Source: a virus
Strand: one strand, 5' to 3'
DNA length: 24,346 bases
IMG/VR virus record: IMGVR_UViG_3300025133_000581
Span: 1 to 24,346 of that record
Shown: positions 4,671 through 13,091 of the stretch, piece after piece
Position numbering within the stretch: position 1 is the stretch's first letter
How the letters are laid out: every line of letters begins with the position of its first letter
Program-made: the position numbers and the translations under genes
The notes under the pieces: generated by a model
The model's input: only the letters and a program-made list of their open reading frames with translations
What the model was told of the DNA's origin: nothing
Databases searched by the model: none

Positions 4671-7600
4671 CTGTATTCATTATTATCTCCCTACCGTCTG
4701 GGTTGATTATCTTCGTAACATAATAGTCAACGCCATCTATATTTTCCACGATAGTAAACATCGACGACCTGCTTGGACCTGTTTCAGGTGCTCCTCTACC
4801 ACTTAATACGTTAAACTGCACCGCTGGAGCGTCGGGAATCACACGGAACCTATACGGTCTATAGGCAGAGAAATCGTCATCCACGCCGACCAAACCTACT
4901 CCGGTATTATTTACGATAACTTGGTCGGTAAGCAGTCCGTGCGCCTTAAGAGAGACGTCTCTACCCTCAAGAAGAGAAACAGTGGGCACTGTAGTCGTAG
5001 CGTAGACTCTCGAATAAACAGTAACGTTAGCTTCTCCAGTGTAATTTTCGGTCTCGAAGGATATCTTGGAGAGATAATCTAAAGTGCCCGCAGGAGCTAC
5101 GCTGTCATGCAAGTTTATTACAGTGCCGGTTGTCCCCTCTTGAGGTAAGAACACATCTACGGAGAGAGGAGGAATTAAAAACGCCCCCGACTGCGACATT
5201 CCCGCTGTCGTCGCGTCCCCTTCTGGGGATTTTATTATTATATCCCCCGACCCAGTTATGCCAGCTAAACCAGTCGCTCCGTAGCCTCCGAAAGGCGGAG
5301 CAAACTGTATTAAATTATTAGATAAAGCAACAAAATCCGCCGCTTCCTCAAGCGCCGGACTTCCAGTATAACCAGAAAAGAATACTCCGGTAACAGGAGA
5401 AAGACTATTTCCACTAATCCAACCAGAAATCCTTTCGTTAAACCTTCTGCCCGTTGGACTGCTTGAATACGCGACATCTGTATTCGCTAGCCCTGAAATC
5501 GAAGGAGCAGGGTAAACTATTCTATAATAGTTATCTGTTATTATACTACTTAAATATTCACTAGTCTTAGAAGAAGGGAAAACAAAATCCGGAGACTTAT
5601 AATCCTCCCAAGGGCTCATAATGAACAGCTGCCCACTGCCAGTAAAACCTCCACTAACACTTAAATCAAACACAGAAGACTTTGTTCCATCGCTCCCAGT
5701 TACCCTAGAGAAACTATTCACAGGAAGAAACGAATGCTTGCCGCCTCCAGTTATCCCAATTACAGCGTCTCCAGACTGATAGCCCCCGTAAGAGTTTACG
5801 CCAGAGACTCTAATAGAAGAATTAAGAGTAAGCCCGTTGTCGCTTGAGCTACCGCTTACTCCAGTTATCGTTGGCAGAGGGAAGAATGTCTCGTTTGTAA
5901 TAAATATAGAATCGTTATTATTTCCGCTAAACTTTATTCTCGAAGAAACTATATCCCTAGGGACTTTTGTTACAAAAGTAAACCCATTATCAGACTCTTC
6001 TGAGGTGGATTGATAAACCCCAGAAACGCCGCTTAAAAACTCATCTTGAAAAGTAGCATTTAATCCCGAAAAATACTTACCGCTAAAAGAAATATCCTCC
6101 CCGAACTTAGCATAATAACCAGAAGCTCCAGAAAACTCTGCAATGTTAAAACTGCTTGTTCCTGTGCTCATTCTATTAAACCTGTCCTTTGATCTCACTA
6201 CACCAGAATAAGCGTTCTCCGGAAGATTTAAAGATATTCTATTTGCACTCTTTGAAGCGAAAACAGTTTGAGAAACATCTCCGCCCGCTTGATCGAAAAA
6301 CACTACTTCGTCAACTAAATTTAGATTCCCTCCAAATACATCCAACCTCTGACCTTCCCCAAATACAGAATAAGACAAAGGAGAAGAAAAACCGGGGAAC
6401 AAGTCGGTCAAGTCTGGTTTGTCAGGCATTAAAGAAAATTTGTTTTTAGACTCATGACCCCCCCCACTTGTCATGACCTTAAAAAACTCAGAGTTAGCGC
6501 CACTTGGAACCAAGAAAGATATACCTGTCGAACCTCCTGAAAAAGCTATATCCTTAGCGACTACGCCATCCAACAAGACTCCGCTCGGCTTTAACCCGCT
6601 GAAGTAACCACTCGCAAAAACAGCTGTTCCGGCCTCTCCTGAAAGAGGAGTGAAGCCGCTAAACGCAGGCTTTTTATAAACAGGTACGGTTTCTGATAAA
6701 TTACTCTCCCCTCCTAAACCGAACACCTTTAACTTAATCCCGGTGGTACTAAAAGAGGGCGGAAACTTAAATAAGTTTTTAACAAATTGACCAGAAGTAT
6801 TCATTTCAGTTCCAGACGACATGACGAAGCCCAAATCCTCCGATGTAATCGAATCGGATATTTTTATTTTTGCATTTTTCAGCAAATTTAAACCACTTAA
6901 AGACCCGGTTGAAGAAGGTTCCCTTACGAAACTCGTGCCTCCCACAACGTCTTCTATAATCGGTCTACCGACGATTAGAAAACCGCTCCTTAAAGTATTA
7001 CTCACCCCAAAGTCCCCGCTTACTTGAGCTTTTAAATATATCCTTCCTTCCCCTGAACTATACCCGGATTGAAACCCGGTAGGAATCTCTACTTCCATCC
7101 TGTTTTGAAGACTAGACGCTATTAACCCCTTGCCTTTTGATTTGGTTGAAATTCCTGACCCAGTTACTGAAAATGAATTAGTACTATCTGACTCATCAGT
7201 TAAAGTAATTTTACTGATGCCAATAAGGTTCTCCCCCGCAACTGAGACCTTCGTTCCGGTAACTCCATACGAAGGGTTAAAACTGCTTATAGCCGGAGCC
7301 TGCCCAGAAACCGTTACGGTATTCCCTAAAGGGTATATTTCGCCAACGTCACTATACAATGAAACCCAGTTTTCTCCAGTAGGAACACCCAACGGGATTG
7401 TTCCCGTGATCTTCTCAGAGTCGACAAGCTTAAACGCCCCTGTTGAATCTATTCCTCCAAAATTAACCTTTACGAAATCTTCGCTTGTAGATGACAATGT
7501 CTCAGAATAAAAGTTTGTGCCGTTTAAAGTAATGCTTTGTCCAGCTAAAGCTCCGCTCGGAACGATCGAATTTATAGCAACAGAATGAGTAAACTCATTA

Positions 7601-8337
7601 TCAGCGCCTTGACCAGAGACACTCAAACTGTCCCCTCCTAGCAAAACTACACCCCCCCTAATCGCCCCGTAAGGAACAGCTACCTTGAGAGAATTGTTCG
7701 TAACATTAAAAGGAAGAACAATGTCATCAGAAGGCAAAAACTTCACCCCGTCAACAGAAGATAAAGAGTAGCCCTCAATAGTTAAAACTTCTCCGGGAAG
7801 CGCGCTCTTCTTGCTGATGCTACGCATTTGAGGCCTAGGAGAAAAATAATTCGGAGAACTAGCAGTATTATATGTAGTTCCAGCTTCGCCTGATCTAGTA
7901 GAAGAATGAACTTCTATTTTCCCATACCTAGCATCAACCGGCACAGAAGCTTCTATTTCTGTCGGGGATATCGTTTCGAAAACAGATTCGGTTCCGCCAA
8001 ACCTAACATTGGTTATCCTATAAAAATTAGACCCATTAACAGTCAACCTCATTCCCGGCTTTCCGAAAGTAGGAGAAATGGTATTTACGGATATTTTATC
8101 TACCTCTTTTAATCTTACCGTTTGTTCTCCTAGGTTTACAGCAGACCCGTCAGCATCAACAACAAAAACCTCGCTCGTTTGTATATCCGGAGTCAGCGCG
8201 CCGCTTACGCCTGTTGACCCTTGATGCAACAGCCTGTCTAGACTTATGTTTACGTCTCCCCATTTTAGCCTATTGGTAGTTTCGAGATCGCTTCCGCTTA
8301 TAAAAAAGCCTGAATTTGGATGGAATACTTCTGGCAT
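4660..8337 (-). CDS. giant IPT/TIG-repeat (Ig-like) virion/adhesion protein, 1225 aa
   Basis: The protein is a chain of Ig-like units of about 80-110 residues. Clear IPT/TIG openings recur: VNTISPTFGKPGMRLTVNGS, INSIVPSGALAGQSITLNGT, ISSFNPSYGVTGTKVSVAGE and FSGFTPLSGEAGTAVFASGY. Each has the IPT order (hydrophobic, P, G, x, V/I, G-x-N/Y-F/L). I can see about 8-11 units, with more divergent ones in the C-terminal half. There is no signal peptide and no transmembrane segment, so it is not a secreted bacterial adhesin. The composition is Ser/Gly/Thr rich. It is last in a - strand operon, one base after the stop of the 300-aa gene. Ig-like domains decorate phage tails and capsids and bind surface glycans, so tail decoration or a side fibre is the best guess. 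Confidence 0.75.
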   Translation of the reverse strand: MPEVFHPNSGFFISGSDLETTNRLKWGDVNISLDRLLHQGSTGVSGALTPDIQTSEVFVVDADGSAVNLGEQTVRLKEVDKISVNTISPTFGKPGMRLTVNGSNFYRITNVRFGGTESVFETISPTEIEASVPVDARYGKIEVHSSTRSGEAGTTYNTASSPNYFSPRPQMRSISKKSALPGEVLTIEGYSLSSVDGVKFLPSDDIVLPFNVTNNSLKVAVPYGAIRGGVVLLGGDSLSVSGQGADNEFTHSVAINSIVPSGALAGQSITLNGTNFYSETLSSTSEDFVKVNFGGIDSTGAFKLVDSEKITGTIPLGVPTGENWVSLYSDVGEIYPLGNTVTVSGQAPAISSFNPSYGVTGTKVSVAGENLIGISKITLTDESDSTNSFSVTGSGISTKSKGKGLIASSLQNRMEVEIPTGFQSGYSSGEGRIYLKAQVSGDFGVSNTLRSGFLIVGRPIIEDVVGGTSFVREPSSTGSLSGLNLLKNAKIKISDSITSEDLGFVMSSGTEMNTSGQFVKNLFKFPPSFSTTGIKLKVFGLGGESNLSETVPVYKKPAFSGFTPLSGEAGTAVFASGYFSGLKPSGVLLDGVVAKDIAFSGGSTGISFLVPSGANSEFFKVMTSGGGHESKNKFSLMPDKPDLTDLFPGFSSPLSYSVFGEGQRLDVFGGNLNLVDEVVFFDQAGGDVSQTVFASKSANRISLNLPENAYSGVVRSKDRFNRMSTGTSSFNIAEFSGASGYYAKFGEDISFSGKYFSGLNATFQDEFLSGVSGVYQSTSEESDNGFTFVTKVPRDIVSSRIKFSGNNNDSIFITNETFFPLPTITGVSGSSSDNGLTLNSSIRVSGVNSYGGYQSGDAVIGITGGGKHSFLPVNSFSRVTGSDGTKSSVFDLSVSGGFTGSGQLFIMSPWEDYKSPDFVFPSSKTSEYLSSIITDNYYRIVYPAPSISGLANTDVAYSSSPTGRRFNERISGWISGNSLSPVTGVFFSGYTGSPALEEAADFVALSNNLIQFAPPFGGYGATGLAGITGSGDIIIKSPEGDATTAGMSQSGAFLIPPLSVDVFLPQEGTTGTVINLHDSVAPAGTLDYLSKISFETENYTGEANVTVYSRVYATTTVPTVSLLEGRDVSLKAHGLLTDQVIVNNTGVGLVGVDDDFSAYRPYRFRVIPDAPAVQFNVLSGRGAPETGPSRSSMFTIVENIDGVDYYVTKIINPDGREIIMNTEKI

Positions 8338-8338
8338 T

Positions 8339-9241
8339 TTAGTAGTTTAACGGCACTGTGTTAGGGAGATAGTCTTCTCCTGCTCCGGGAAATACTGGTC
8401 TTGCCGTAGACTTTATTCCAAGAACATTAGTTGTTTGGGTATGATTATGGGTTATTATAGCTAACTGATGAGACACTTTGCTTCCAACGCTAGCCTGCAT
8501 AGCTCTTGATTGCAAAGTCCCAAAGCAGGTAAAGTTTTCAACGTTTGTCGAGCTTCCATGTTTTGATAAATTGATTTTAAAATTACCTTCAATTCCGTTA
8601 TACGGCATATACCCAGTGGGGTTATCTACTTGTATCCCCATTGCGACAGACTTTTTCCCAAAGTAAATTCTATCAGGGACCGTCCTGCCCGCCGAGTAAA
8701 CCGGATTGATTTCGGACGTATAACTATAAGTAGCTTCGAGAAAATCGTTTATTTCTCCTATTTTAACAGCGGAAGTATTTTCAAAAGTTATATTTTTACA
8801 ATTTAGAATTTGCTCTTTTGGAATTTCTTCTTCTGTTTGAGTAAAGCCCCCGTCTAGATCATCAAAGAAAACAACAGTGGAATTTGCCACAACGGGCGAG
8901 TTAGGAGAAAACTGTAGGGTGTAATTAGCAAGGTAACCGCTTGTAAAAGTTAACCCGCCGAAGCTTCCGGTTATAATACTCCCTTCATTGCTTCTGTCAT
9001 CGGATCCTCTTAGTTCTCCTTGGCCGCCTATGAAAGTTTTTATCTTATCCAAGTCCCCGGTTAAGTAATGAGAAAACGAAAGAGTCGAACCCATCCCATT
9101 AGAAGCAAAATAGTTTCGGGAATGCCTTTCTCCTGCGTCATACCTAGGGTCAATTGAAGTCGCTAGATCTAAAGAGCACTGAGTCGCTAGGATGTCGACC
9201 TCGTTTAAACTAAGCTTTATGTTTTTAGCGGCAAAAATCAT
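8339..9241 (-). CDS. tail-tube-like or virion structural paralogue 3, 300 aa
   Basis: This beta-rich protein contains the same unit twice. The N-terminal half has CSLDLATSIDPRYDAGER, and the C-terminal half (about residue 180) has TYSYTSEINPVYSAGRTVP. Both fit the S-x(7-8)-PxYxxG pattern shared with the two upstream genes. No signal peptide or membrane segment is present. It overlaps the 291-aa gene by one base (TAATG) and is followed one base later by the IPT protein, so all four genes are one operon. A role as tail tube or baseplate-ring protein is inferred from the duplicated beta architecture and from proximity to tail-tip genes; the family is not recognised with certainty. Confidence 0.6.
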   Translation of the reverse strand: MIFAAKNIKLSLNEVDILATQCSLDLATSIDPRYDAGERHSRNYFASNGMGSTLSFSHYLTGDLDKIKTFIGGQGELRGSDDRSNEGSIITGSFGGLTFTSGYLANYTLQFSPNSPVVANSTVVFFDDLDGGFTQTEEEIPKEQILNCKNITFENTSAVKIGEINDFLEATYSYTSEINPVYSAGRTVPDRIYFGKKSVAMGIQVDNPTGYMPYNGIEGNFKINLSKHGSSTNVENFTCFGTLQSRAMQASVGSKVSHQLAIITHNHTQTTNVLGIKSTARPVFPGAGEDYLPNTVPLNY

Positions 9242-10116
9242 TAATAAAAACTCCTTATAGTTTTTTCGGTTTCCGCGACCCCATTAGAACCAACTCTTAG
9301 TTGAGTGCTCATTAAAACAGGGTTTTCCATATTAACAGAAATAGTATTATTATTATCTATACTTTTTACGTCTAAGTGAAATTTTTCAGACTTACCGGTA
9401 AAAGCAATTCCCGTTTCATAAACATTTTCCATCAACCTCGCTTCCTCTGTGGCTGAATGGTACAAAAACGTTGAAGGAAACTCTTGTCCCAGTTTATAAA
9501 CAGGCTCGTAATTAAAATTTATAGAGTAATTGACCGACTTTAAAATACCCGTTTCGTCAGAGCTTGTGATCGTAGCTGGAGACTGAGCGGTCATAAAAGA
9601 AGAATAAGCTGAGTGTCCCACTCCAGAAGCCAAAGCCGAAGCCGGACTTCTAAATAAAGACTGAGCCTTGAGCTCTCCAGACGCTGGAATATTTTCCCCC
9701 GAGCCAAAAAGCTCAAAGTTAACACTGCATTGAACAGGAGCATAAGGCTCAAGAGAAACAGAGTAAGAAGTCAGTAACCCCTCTCCGCTTATACCACCGA
9801 ACACCAAAGACACACCAGAAGATTGCGAAGCCTTTGTCGTTTTGAGCCCACTCGCTACGCCGTTTATTATATTATAATCGCCCTTCGACTTAAACCTTTC
9901 GTTAGTAATACCTGTAAGAACAGGAGTATAGGAAAAAGAGACGCTCGCAGTCCTAGCTCCTTGAGGGGTCTGCTCCGCAACTCCCTTTTTACCAATTGAG
10001 TAAACTGGCTGCAAATCCGCAGTTTCGCTAAGAGAACAGTCGTACGCTAAGATCTTTTCGGTCCGAGAACCGTACTGAATCGTCAGCGGAATTTGATCAT
10101 ATCTTATCGAAGCCAT
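9241..10116 (-). CDS. tail-tube-like or virion structural paralogue 2, 291 aa
   Basis: This is the clearest member of the trio. The N-terminal half contains AYDCSLSETADLQPVYSIGK followed by PQGARTASVSFSYTP. The C-terminal half (about residue 190 on) contains VNYSINFNYEPVYKLGQEFP. Both halves share hydrophobic beta strands leading to PVYxxG, and the second helps define an internal duplication of about 150 residues. The pattern 'strand, PVYSIG, P-G, strand' is like that of tail-tube subunits in long-tailed phages, which stack as rings. It starts 9 bases after the 268-aa gene and overlaps the 300-aa gene by one base. The exact role is an inference. Confidence 0.6.
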   Translation of the reverse strand: MASIRYDQIPLTIQYGSRTEKILAYDCSLSETADLQPVYSIGKKGVAEQTPQGARTASVSFSYTPVLTGITNERFKSKGDYNIINGVASGLKTTKASQSSGVSLVFGGISGEGLLTSYSVSLEPYAPVQCSVNFELFGSGENIPASGELKAQSLFRSPASALASGVGHSAYSSFMTAQSPATITSSDETGILKSVNYSINFNYEPVYKLGQEFPSTFLYHSATEEARLMENVYETGIAFTGKSEKFHLDVKSIDNNNTISVNMENPVLMSTQLRVGSNGVAETEKTIRSFY

Positions 10117-10125
10117 TTTTCTATT

Positions 10126-10932
10126 TTACACTCTTAATATTGTCCCTTTCAAAACAAAGCTTATTTGCACATTCCCGTTCATGTCTGACTGATACTGCTC
10201 GGAGATCAAAAGCATATTCCTGAACGAGAAGGTTTTGATGTTTTCCGTTGAGTTGTTTTTGTTTATAGATATAGAAACGTTCCTAAAAGAAGTTTCTTCT
10301 GGGACAAATCTAATGTTTTTTATTTTATAATCATCCGCGTCTATTGAAAATTGCATCGTTATATCCAAAGGAGATTCAGAAACCACCTCGGATGGGGTTT
10401 TATCGTTAAAAGCATAAACAGCAGTTCTTGGTGTCTGAATATCTAAAGAGTAACTATTTACTCTATTTGTATTGAATTCGTCTAAATTTATATTTATTGA
10501 GTTATAGCCAGCTATTTTTAATTCCGTATCATGAGGAGCTATTGTTTCAAAATTTAAATAATCACCTGTCCCCATTTCTCCGTAAATGTCAGCGCCCATG
10601 CCTAAAGACGGGATCTCTCCTATAGAACAAGAAGAAGAATAGGAGGTCAAGTAAGCCTCTGTGAATTTAACGTTTTGGTCTTTATAGTCCACCTGACCGC
10701 TAAACGGAAGTTCTCCTGTGAACTGTATAAAGAAATCGTCATAGACCATTAAGCTATTTGCTTGAATAGACGCTGTCTGAGGGGCTCCGGGGGCATAAAC
10801 AACCTTATTGAGACCCAGCGTCGTGATTGGTTGCGCTGTTGACTCGTAACCAAAAGAAAGACTCTGAACTGCGTTAATCCCAGTTCCGTTTACCGCCAAT
10901 TTCTGGCCTTCTCTCCTTATCCTTGACAACAT
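10126..10932 (-). CDS. tail-tube-like or virion structural paralogue 1, 268 aa
   Basis: This is the first gene of the - strand operon. The N-terminal half contains LSFGYESTAQPITTLGLNKV and a PGAPQTASIQA segment like the PQGARTASVSF of its neighbour. The C-terminal half contains YSLDIQTPRTAVYAFNDKTP. These are the weakest copies of the shared motif, so homology to the 291- and 300-aa proteins is probable rather than certain. The protein is Ser/Asn rich and beta-predicted, with no signal peptide or TM segment. The start at 10932 lies 50 bp from the divergent gpM-like start, across a dyad operator candidate. Confidence 0.55.
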   Translation of the reverse strand: MLSRIRREGQKLAVNGTGINAVQSLSFGYESTAQPITTLGLNKVVYAPGAPQTASIQANSLMVYDDFFIQFTGELPFSGQVDYKDQNVKFTEAYLTSYSSSCSIGEIPSLGMGADIYGEMGTGDYLNFETIAPHDTELKIAGYNSININLDEFNTNRVNSYSLDIQTPRTAVYAFNDKTPSEVVSESPLDITMQFSIDADDYKIKNIRFVPEETSFRNVSISINKNNSTENIKTFSFRNMLLISEQYQSDMNGNVQISFVLKGTILRV

Positions 10933-10941
10933 CTACTCTAT

Positions 10942-10959
10942 TTACACTTTTTAGTGTAA
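10942..10959. promoter_or_regulatory. 7-bp perfect dyad in the divergent promoter region (operator candidate)
   Basis: TTACACT (10942-10948), TTTT, AGTGTAA (10953-10959) form a perfect inverted repeat in the middle of the only 50 bases between the two divergent late operons. A TAATAT (10957-10962) on the + strand could be a -10. The dyad could bind one dimeric regulator controlling both directions, or could form a short mRNA hairpin. There is no clear -35 on either strand. Confidence 0.45.
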
Positions 10960-10982
10960 TATTTTGAGAGGTTTAAGGAAAA

Positions 10983-11552
10983 ATGGCTGACGAAAACAGT
11001 ATTTATAATATTACGGAGCATAGCGATAGCGTTACTTACTCTAAAGACGATATCGTAGCCAAATTTGAACGCTTTACCCCCTCGAATGTCCCTAAAAGCG
11101 TAAAATATTACTATAGTACATCAAATAATAACCTAGCGAACACCCCTTCTTCAGACTCCCCTCTCTGGGGCGGGGTTACCATTGCTTCGAACGGAAAAAA
11201 TAAACCAAAATTTATCTGGAATCCCTCTTATAACACGACCGTAGAACATAGCCCTAAAACGGTAAACATAGTCTTCGGCAACGGATATGAGCAAAGGTTT
11301 CAAGACGGAATTTTTAACGACTTTTTAAAGCTTTCTCTTAAATTCGAGCACAGAGACATAAAAGAATCAAAAGCTATAAACCATTTCTTAAAAGCTAGAA
11401 AAGCAGTAGAATCTTTTGTCTTCGAAGATCTTCCTGAGCCTCACAACGACGTTGGGTACAAGAAACTTTTTGTATGCAAAAGTTGGAATAGTGAATTTGT
11501 CTTCTATAATAACTATACAATATCAGCTGAATTCATTCAGGTAAACAGATAA
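10983..11552 (+). CDS. M: phage minor tail protein, gpM family, with extra N-terminal domain
   Basis: Residues about 77-187 match the lambda gpM layout: FIWNPSYNTTVEHSPKTVNI, then FGNGYEQRFQDGI, a helix with a FLKARKA turn, and a closing VCKSWNS...ISAEFIQV strand pair. gpM is a tail-tip protein made after the tape measure in lambda. The first ~65 residues are extra. They read VTYSKDDIVAKFE, YYYSTSNNNLANTP and SPLWGG, which fits a carbohydrate-binding CBM5/12-like unit (Y-x-x-D-x-V, then aromatics, Asn-rich loop, W). The upstream TAAGGAAAA is one of few purine-rich leaders in the window. It overlaps the next gene by one base (TAATG). Confidence 0.85.
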   Translation: MADENSIYNITEHSDSVTYSKDDIVAKFERFTPSNVPKSVKYYYSTSNNNLANTPSSDSPLWGGVTIASNGKNKPKFIWNPSYNTTVEHSPKTVNIVFGNGYEQRFQDGIFNDFLKLSLKFEHRDIKESKAINHFLKARKAVESFVFEDLPEPHNDVGYKKLFVCKSWNSEFVFYNNYTISAEFIQVNR

Positions 11553-13087
11553 TGGCAAAAGATTATCATATAATGGACAAAGGTCAGGCTAGGAAATCCA
11601 TCAAGTCATTGATGTATGAAGCCACTAACCTATCGCCCTCTTCTTTAATACATCTTTTTGAGTTCGACTTAACCTCTGTGGTTAAAAGCATAGGCTCTTC
11701 TTTAGTTAATGACGGAGAAGATATAGGCATAGCTTTTGGGGATTCCGATGACGCAGATAACGCCAACATCTTAAGGTTTCACAACAATGTAAAAGCTATC
11801 AACTCCTATATATTCTGGCAAGGAAAAACTTATTTTCCAGCACCAATCCAAGCCGAAGGATTTGATATAAGCTCAAGAGGAACTCTTCCGACTCCTGTCT
11901 TAAGGATAACCGCGCAGAAAGAAGAAGAAATAGAAGCCTTAAGTATCTTAAGAAGAGCTGTCCATAAATACGGAGATATAATAGGCGCAAAAGTAACAAG
12001 AATAAGAACTTTCGCAAAGTATTTAGACGCTAAAAACTTCTCCGACATAAGCCAAGTTGACTCGACTCAAGGAGCCTACCCTTCCCCCTTCCCCGATGAA
12101 TACGAGCCGGACCCCTATGCAGAATTTCCAAGAGATGTTTTTTATATAGAAAGAAAATCTAACGAAAACAAAGTAAACCTAGAATACGAACTAAGCGCGT
12201 TAATAGACGTCGAAGGAATTAAGCTCCCAAGAAGGGTTGTTCTTTCTCAAAAATGCAGCTTTGCCTATAGGGGATGTGGATGTTTTTACGAGCAAAAAGA
12301 AAGCAAAAAGTTCAACGCGATTACGTCAGCAGTGTCGTATTCATCATCCGTGGCTTCGTCTGGTTGGTCGAAGACAGCAACATCTGGTGCTTGGGAGGCA
12401 GACCAAAGTCATTCAGCCTTTGCTCAGACTTCCACCCAGAGAGATGGAGGCTTGGGAACCGGGACGGGTGCGCTCTTTTCTGTGGAAACAGACAGCGGGG
12501 GAATCCCCACCTTCACTTGGGTTTCGGGTGGAACTGGATACGCAGTAAGTGACACACTCACCTTCACTGATCCATACGGCTTAACCGAAGTCTGCGTTTT
12601 GTATGTTAATGGCCTCGGGCAGCGCGACATTATAGCTGGCCCCGGCACAATGAGCCCCCTCTTGGCTAAATGCGGCATAAGAGATAGCCAGCTGGCCCTC
12701 CCCGAAAAGGCTCCCCCCGTTGCCACAATAAGAGACGAAGACATAAAAAGAATTTTAGGGGTAGCCGAACTAACCCCTATGGGAAAATGGACAAACAAAG
12801 AATATAAAACAGGAGAATACGTCAAAATGACAAAAAATGAAATCAACTATTACTTTGTCGCTAAAACCAATATCCCCAAATCAACCCCGCCCGGGGCTTC
12901 TAAATACGCTCCCCCGAACCCAGACTACTGGATCTCGGACATGTGCTCAAAAACCCTGTACGCATGCAGAAAAAGGTGGGGGGCAAAAGGAGCAGTCGAA
13001 ATAGGAGAAACAAAAGACTTTGCAAAAGGGGAGCTCCAATACGGAGGCTTTCCAAACGCGACCAGACTAGAGCAAACGCTAACATAA
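11552..13087 (+). CDS. L: phage minor tail protein, gpL family, with inserted domains, 511 aa
   Basis: gpL is a tail-tip protein that carries an iron-sulfur cluster in lambda. The N-terminal half matches that family (DLTSVV, WQGKTYFPAPIQAEGFDIS, GTLPTPVLRI, GDIIGAKVTRIRTF). Cysteines that could hold the cluster are C235, C242/C244 (CSFAYRGCGCFYE), C374 and C465/C472 (CSKTLYACRKRWG). Lambda gpL is about 232 aa; this protein is more than twice as long. Residues about 250-370 form a Gly/Ser/Thr-rich insert containing GTGTGALFSVETDSGG and WVSGGTGYAVSDTLTF, a GxGY-type module found in aquatic phage structural proteins. A CBM5/12-like unit (about 405-462: WTNKEYKTGEYVKM, ...PPNPDYWISD) lies just before the last cysteine pair. 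The insert is far more GC-rich than the flanks. gpM overlaps by one base. Confidence 0.85.
   Translation: MAKDYHIMDKGQARKSIKSLMYEATNLSPSSLIHLFEFDLTSVVKSIGSSLVNDGEDIGIAFGDSDDADNANILRFHNNVKAINSYIFWQGKTYFPAPIQAEGFDISSRGTLPTPVLRITAQKEEEIEALSILRRAVHKYGDIIGAKVTRIRTFAKYLDAKNFSDISQVDSTQGAYPSPFPDEYEPDPYAEFPRDVFYIERKSNENKVNLEYELSALIDVEGIKLPRRVVLSQKCSFAYRGCGCFYEQKESKKFNAITSAVSYSSSVASSGWSKTATSGAWEADQSHSAFAQTSTQRDGGLGTGTGALFSVETDSGGIPTFTWVSGGTGYAVSDTLTFTDPYGLTEVCVLYVNGLGQRDIIAGPGTMSPLLAKCGIRDSQLALPEKAPPVATIRDEDIKRILGVAELTPMGKWTNKEYKTGEYVKMTKNEINYYFVAKTNIPKSTPPGASKYAPPNPDYWISDMCSKTLYACRKRWGAKGAVEIGETKDFAKGELQYGGFPNATRLEQTLT
12301..12660 (+). other. GC-rich inserted domain within the gpL-like gene
   Basis: By hand count these 360 bases are about 54% GC (193/360), against about 40% for 11581-11940 of the same gene. 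Codon choice also shifts. The encoded segment is Gly/Ser/Thr rich with the GxGY...D module. It lies between the second and third cysteine groups of the gpL core, so it looks like an acquired domain that left the cluster-binding ends intact. Confidence 0.7.
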
Positions 13088-13091
13088 TACG

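Noticed and set aside
7130-7510. 126-aa + strand frame within the IPT-repeat gene
   Set aside because: It is the mirror frame of a repetitive Ser/Gly-rich gene, with no domain and no neighbouring + strand genes.
12424-12846. 140-aa open frame on the - strand within the gpL-like gene
   Set aside because: It coincides with the GC-rich insert, which favours chance open frames; the + strand frame is supported by the gpL family and cysteines on both sides.
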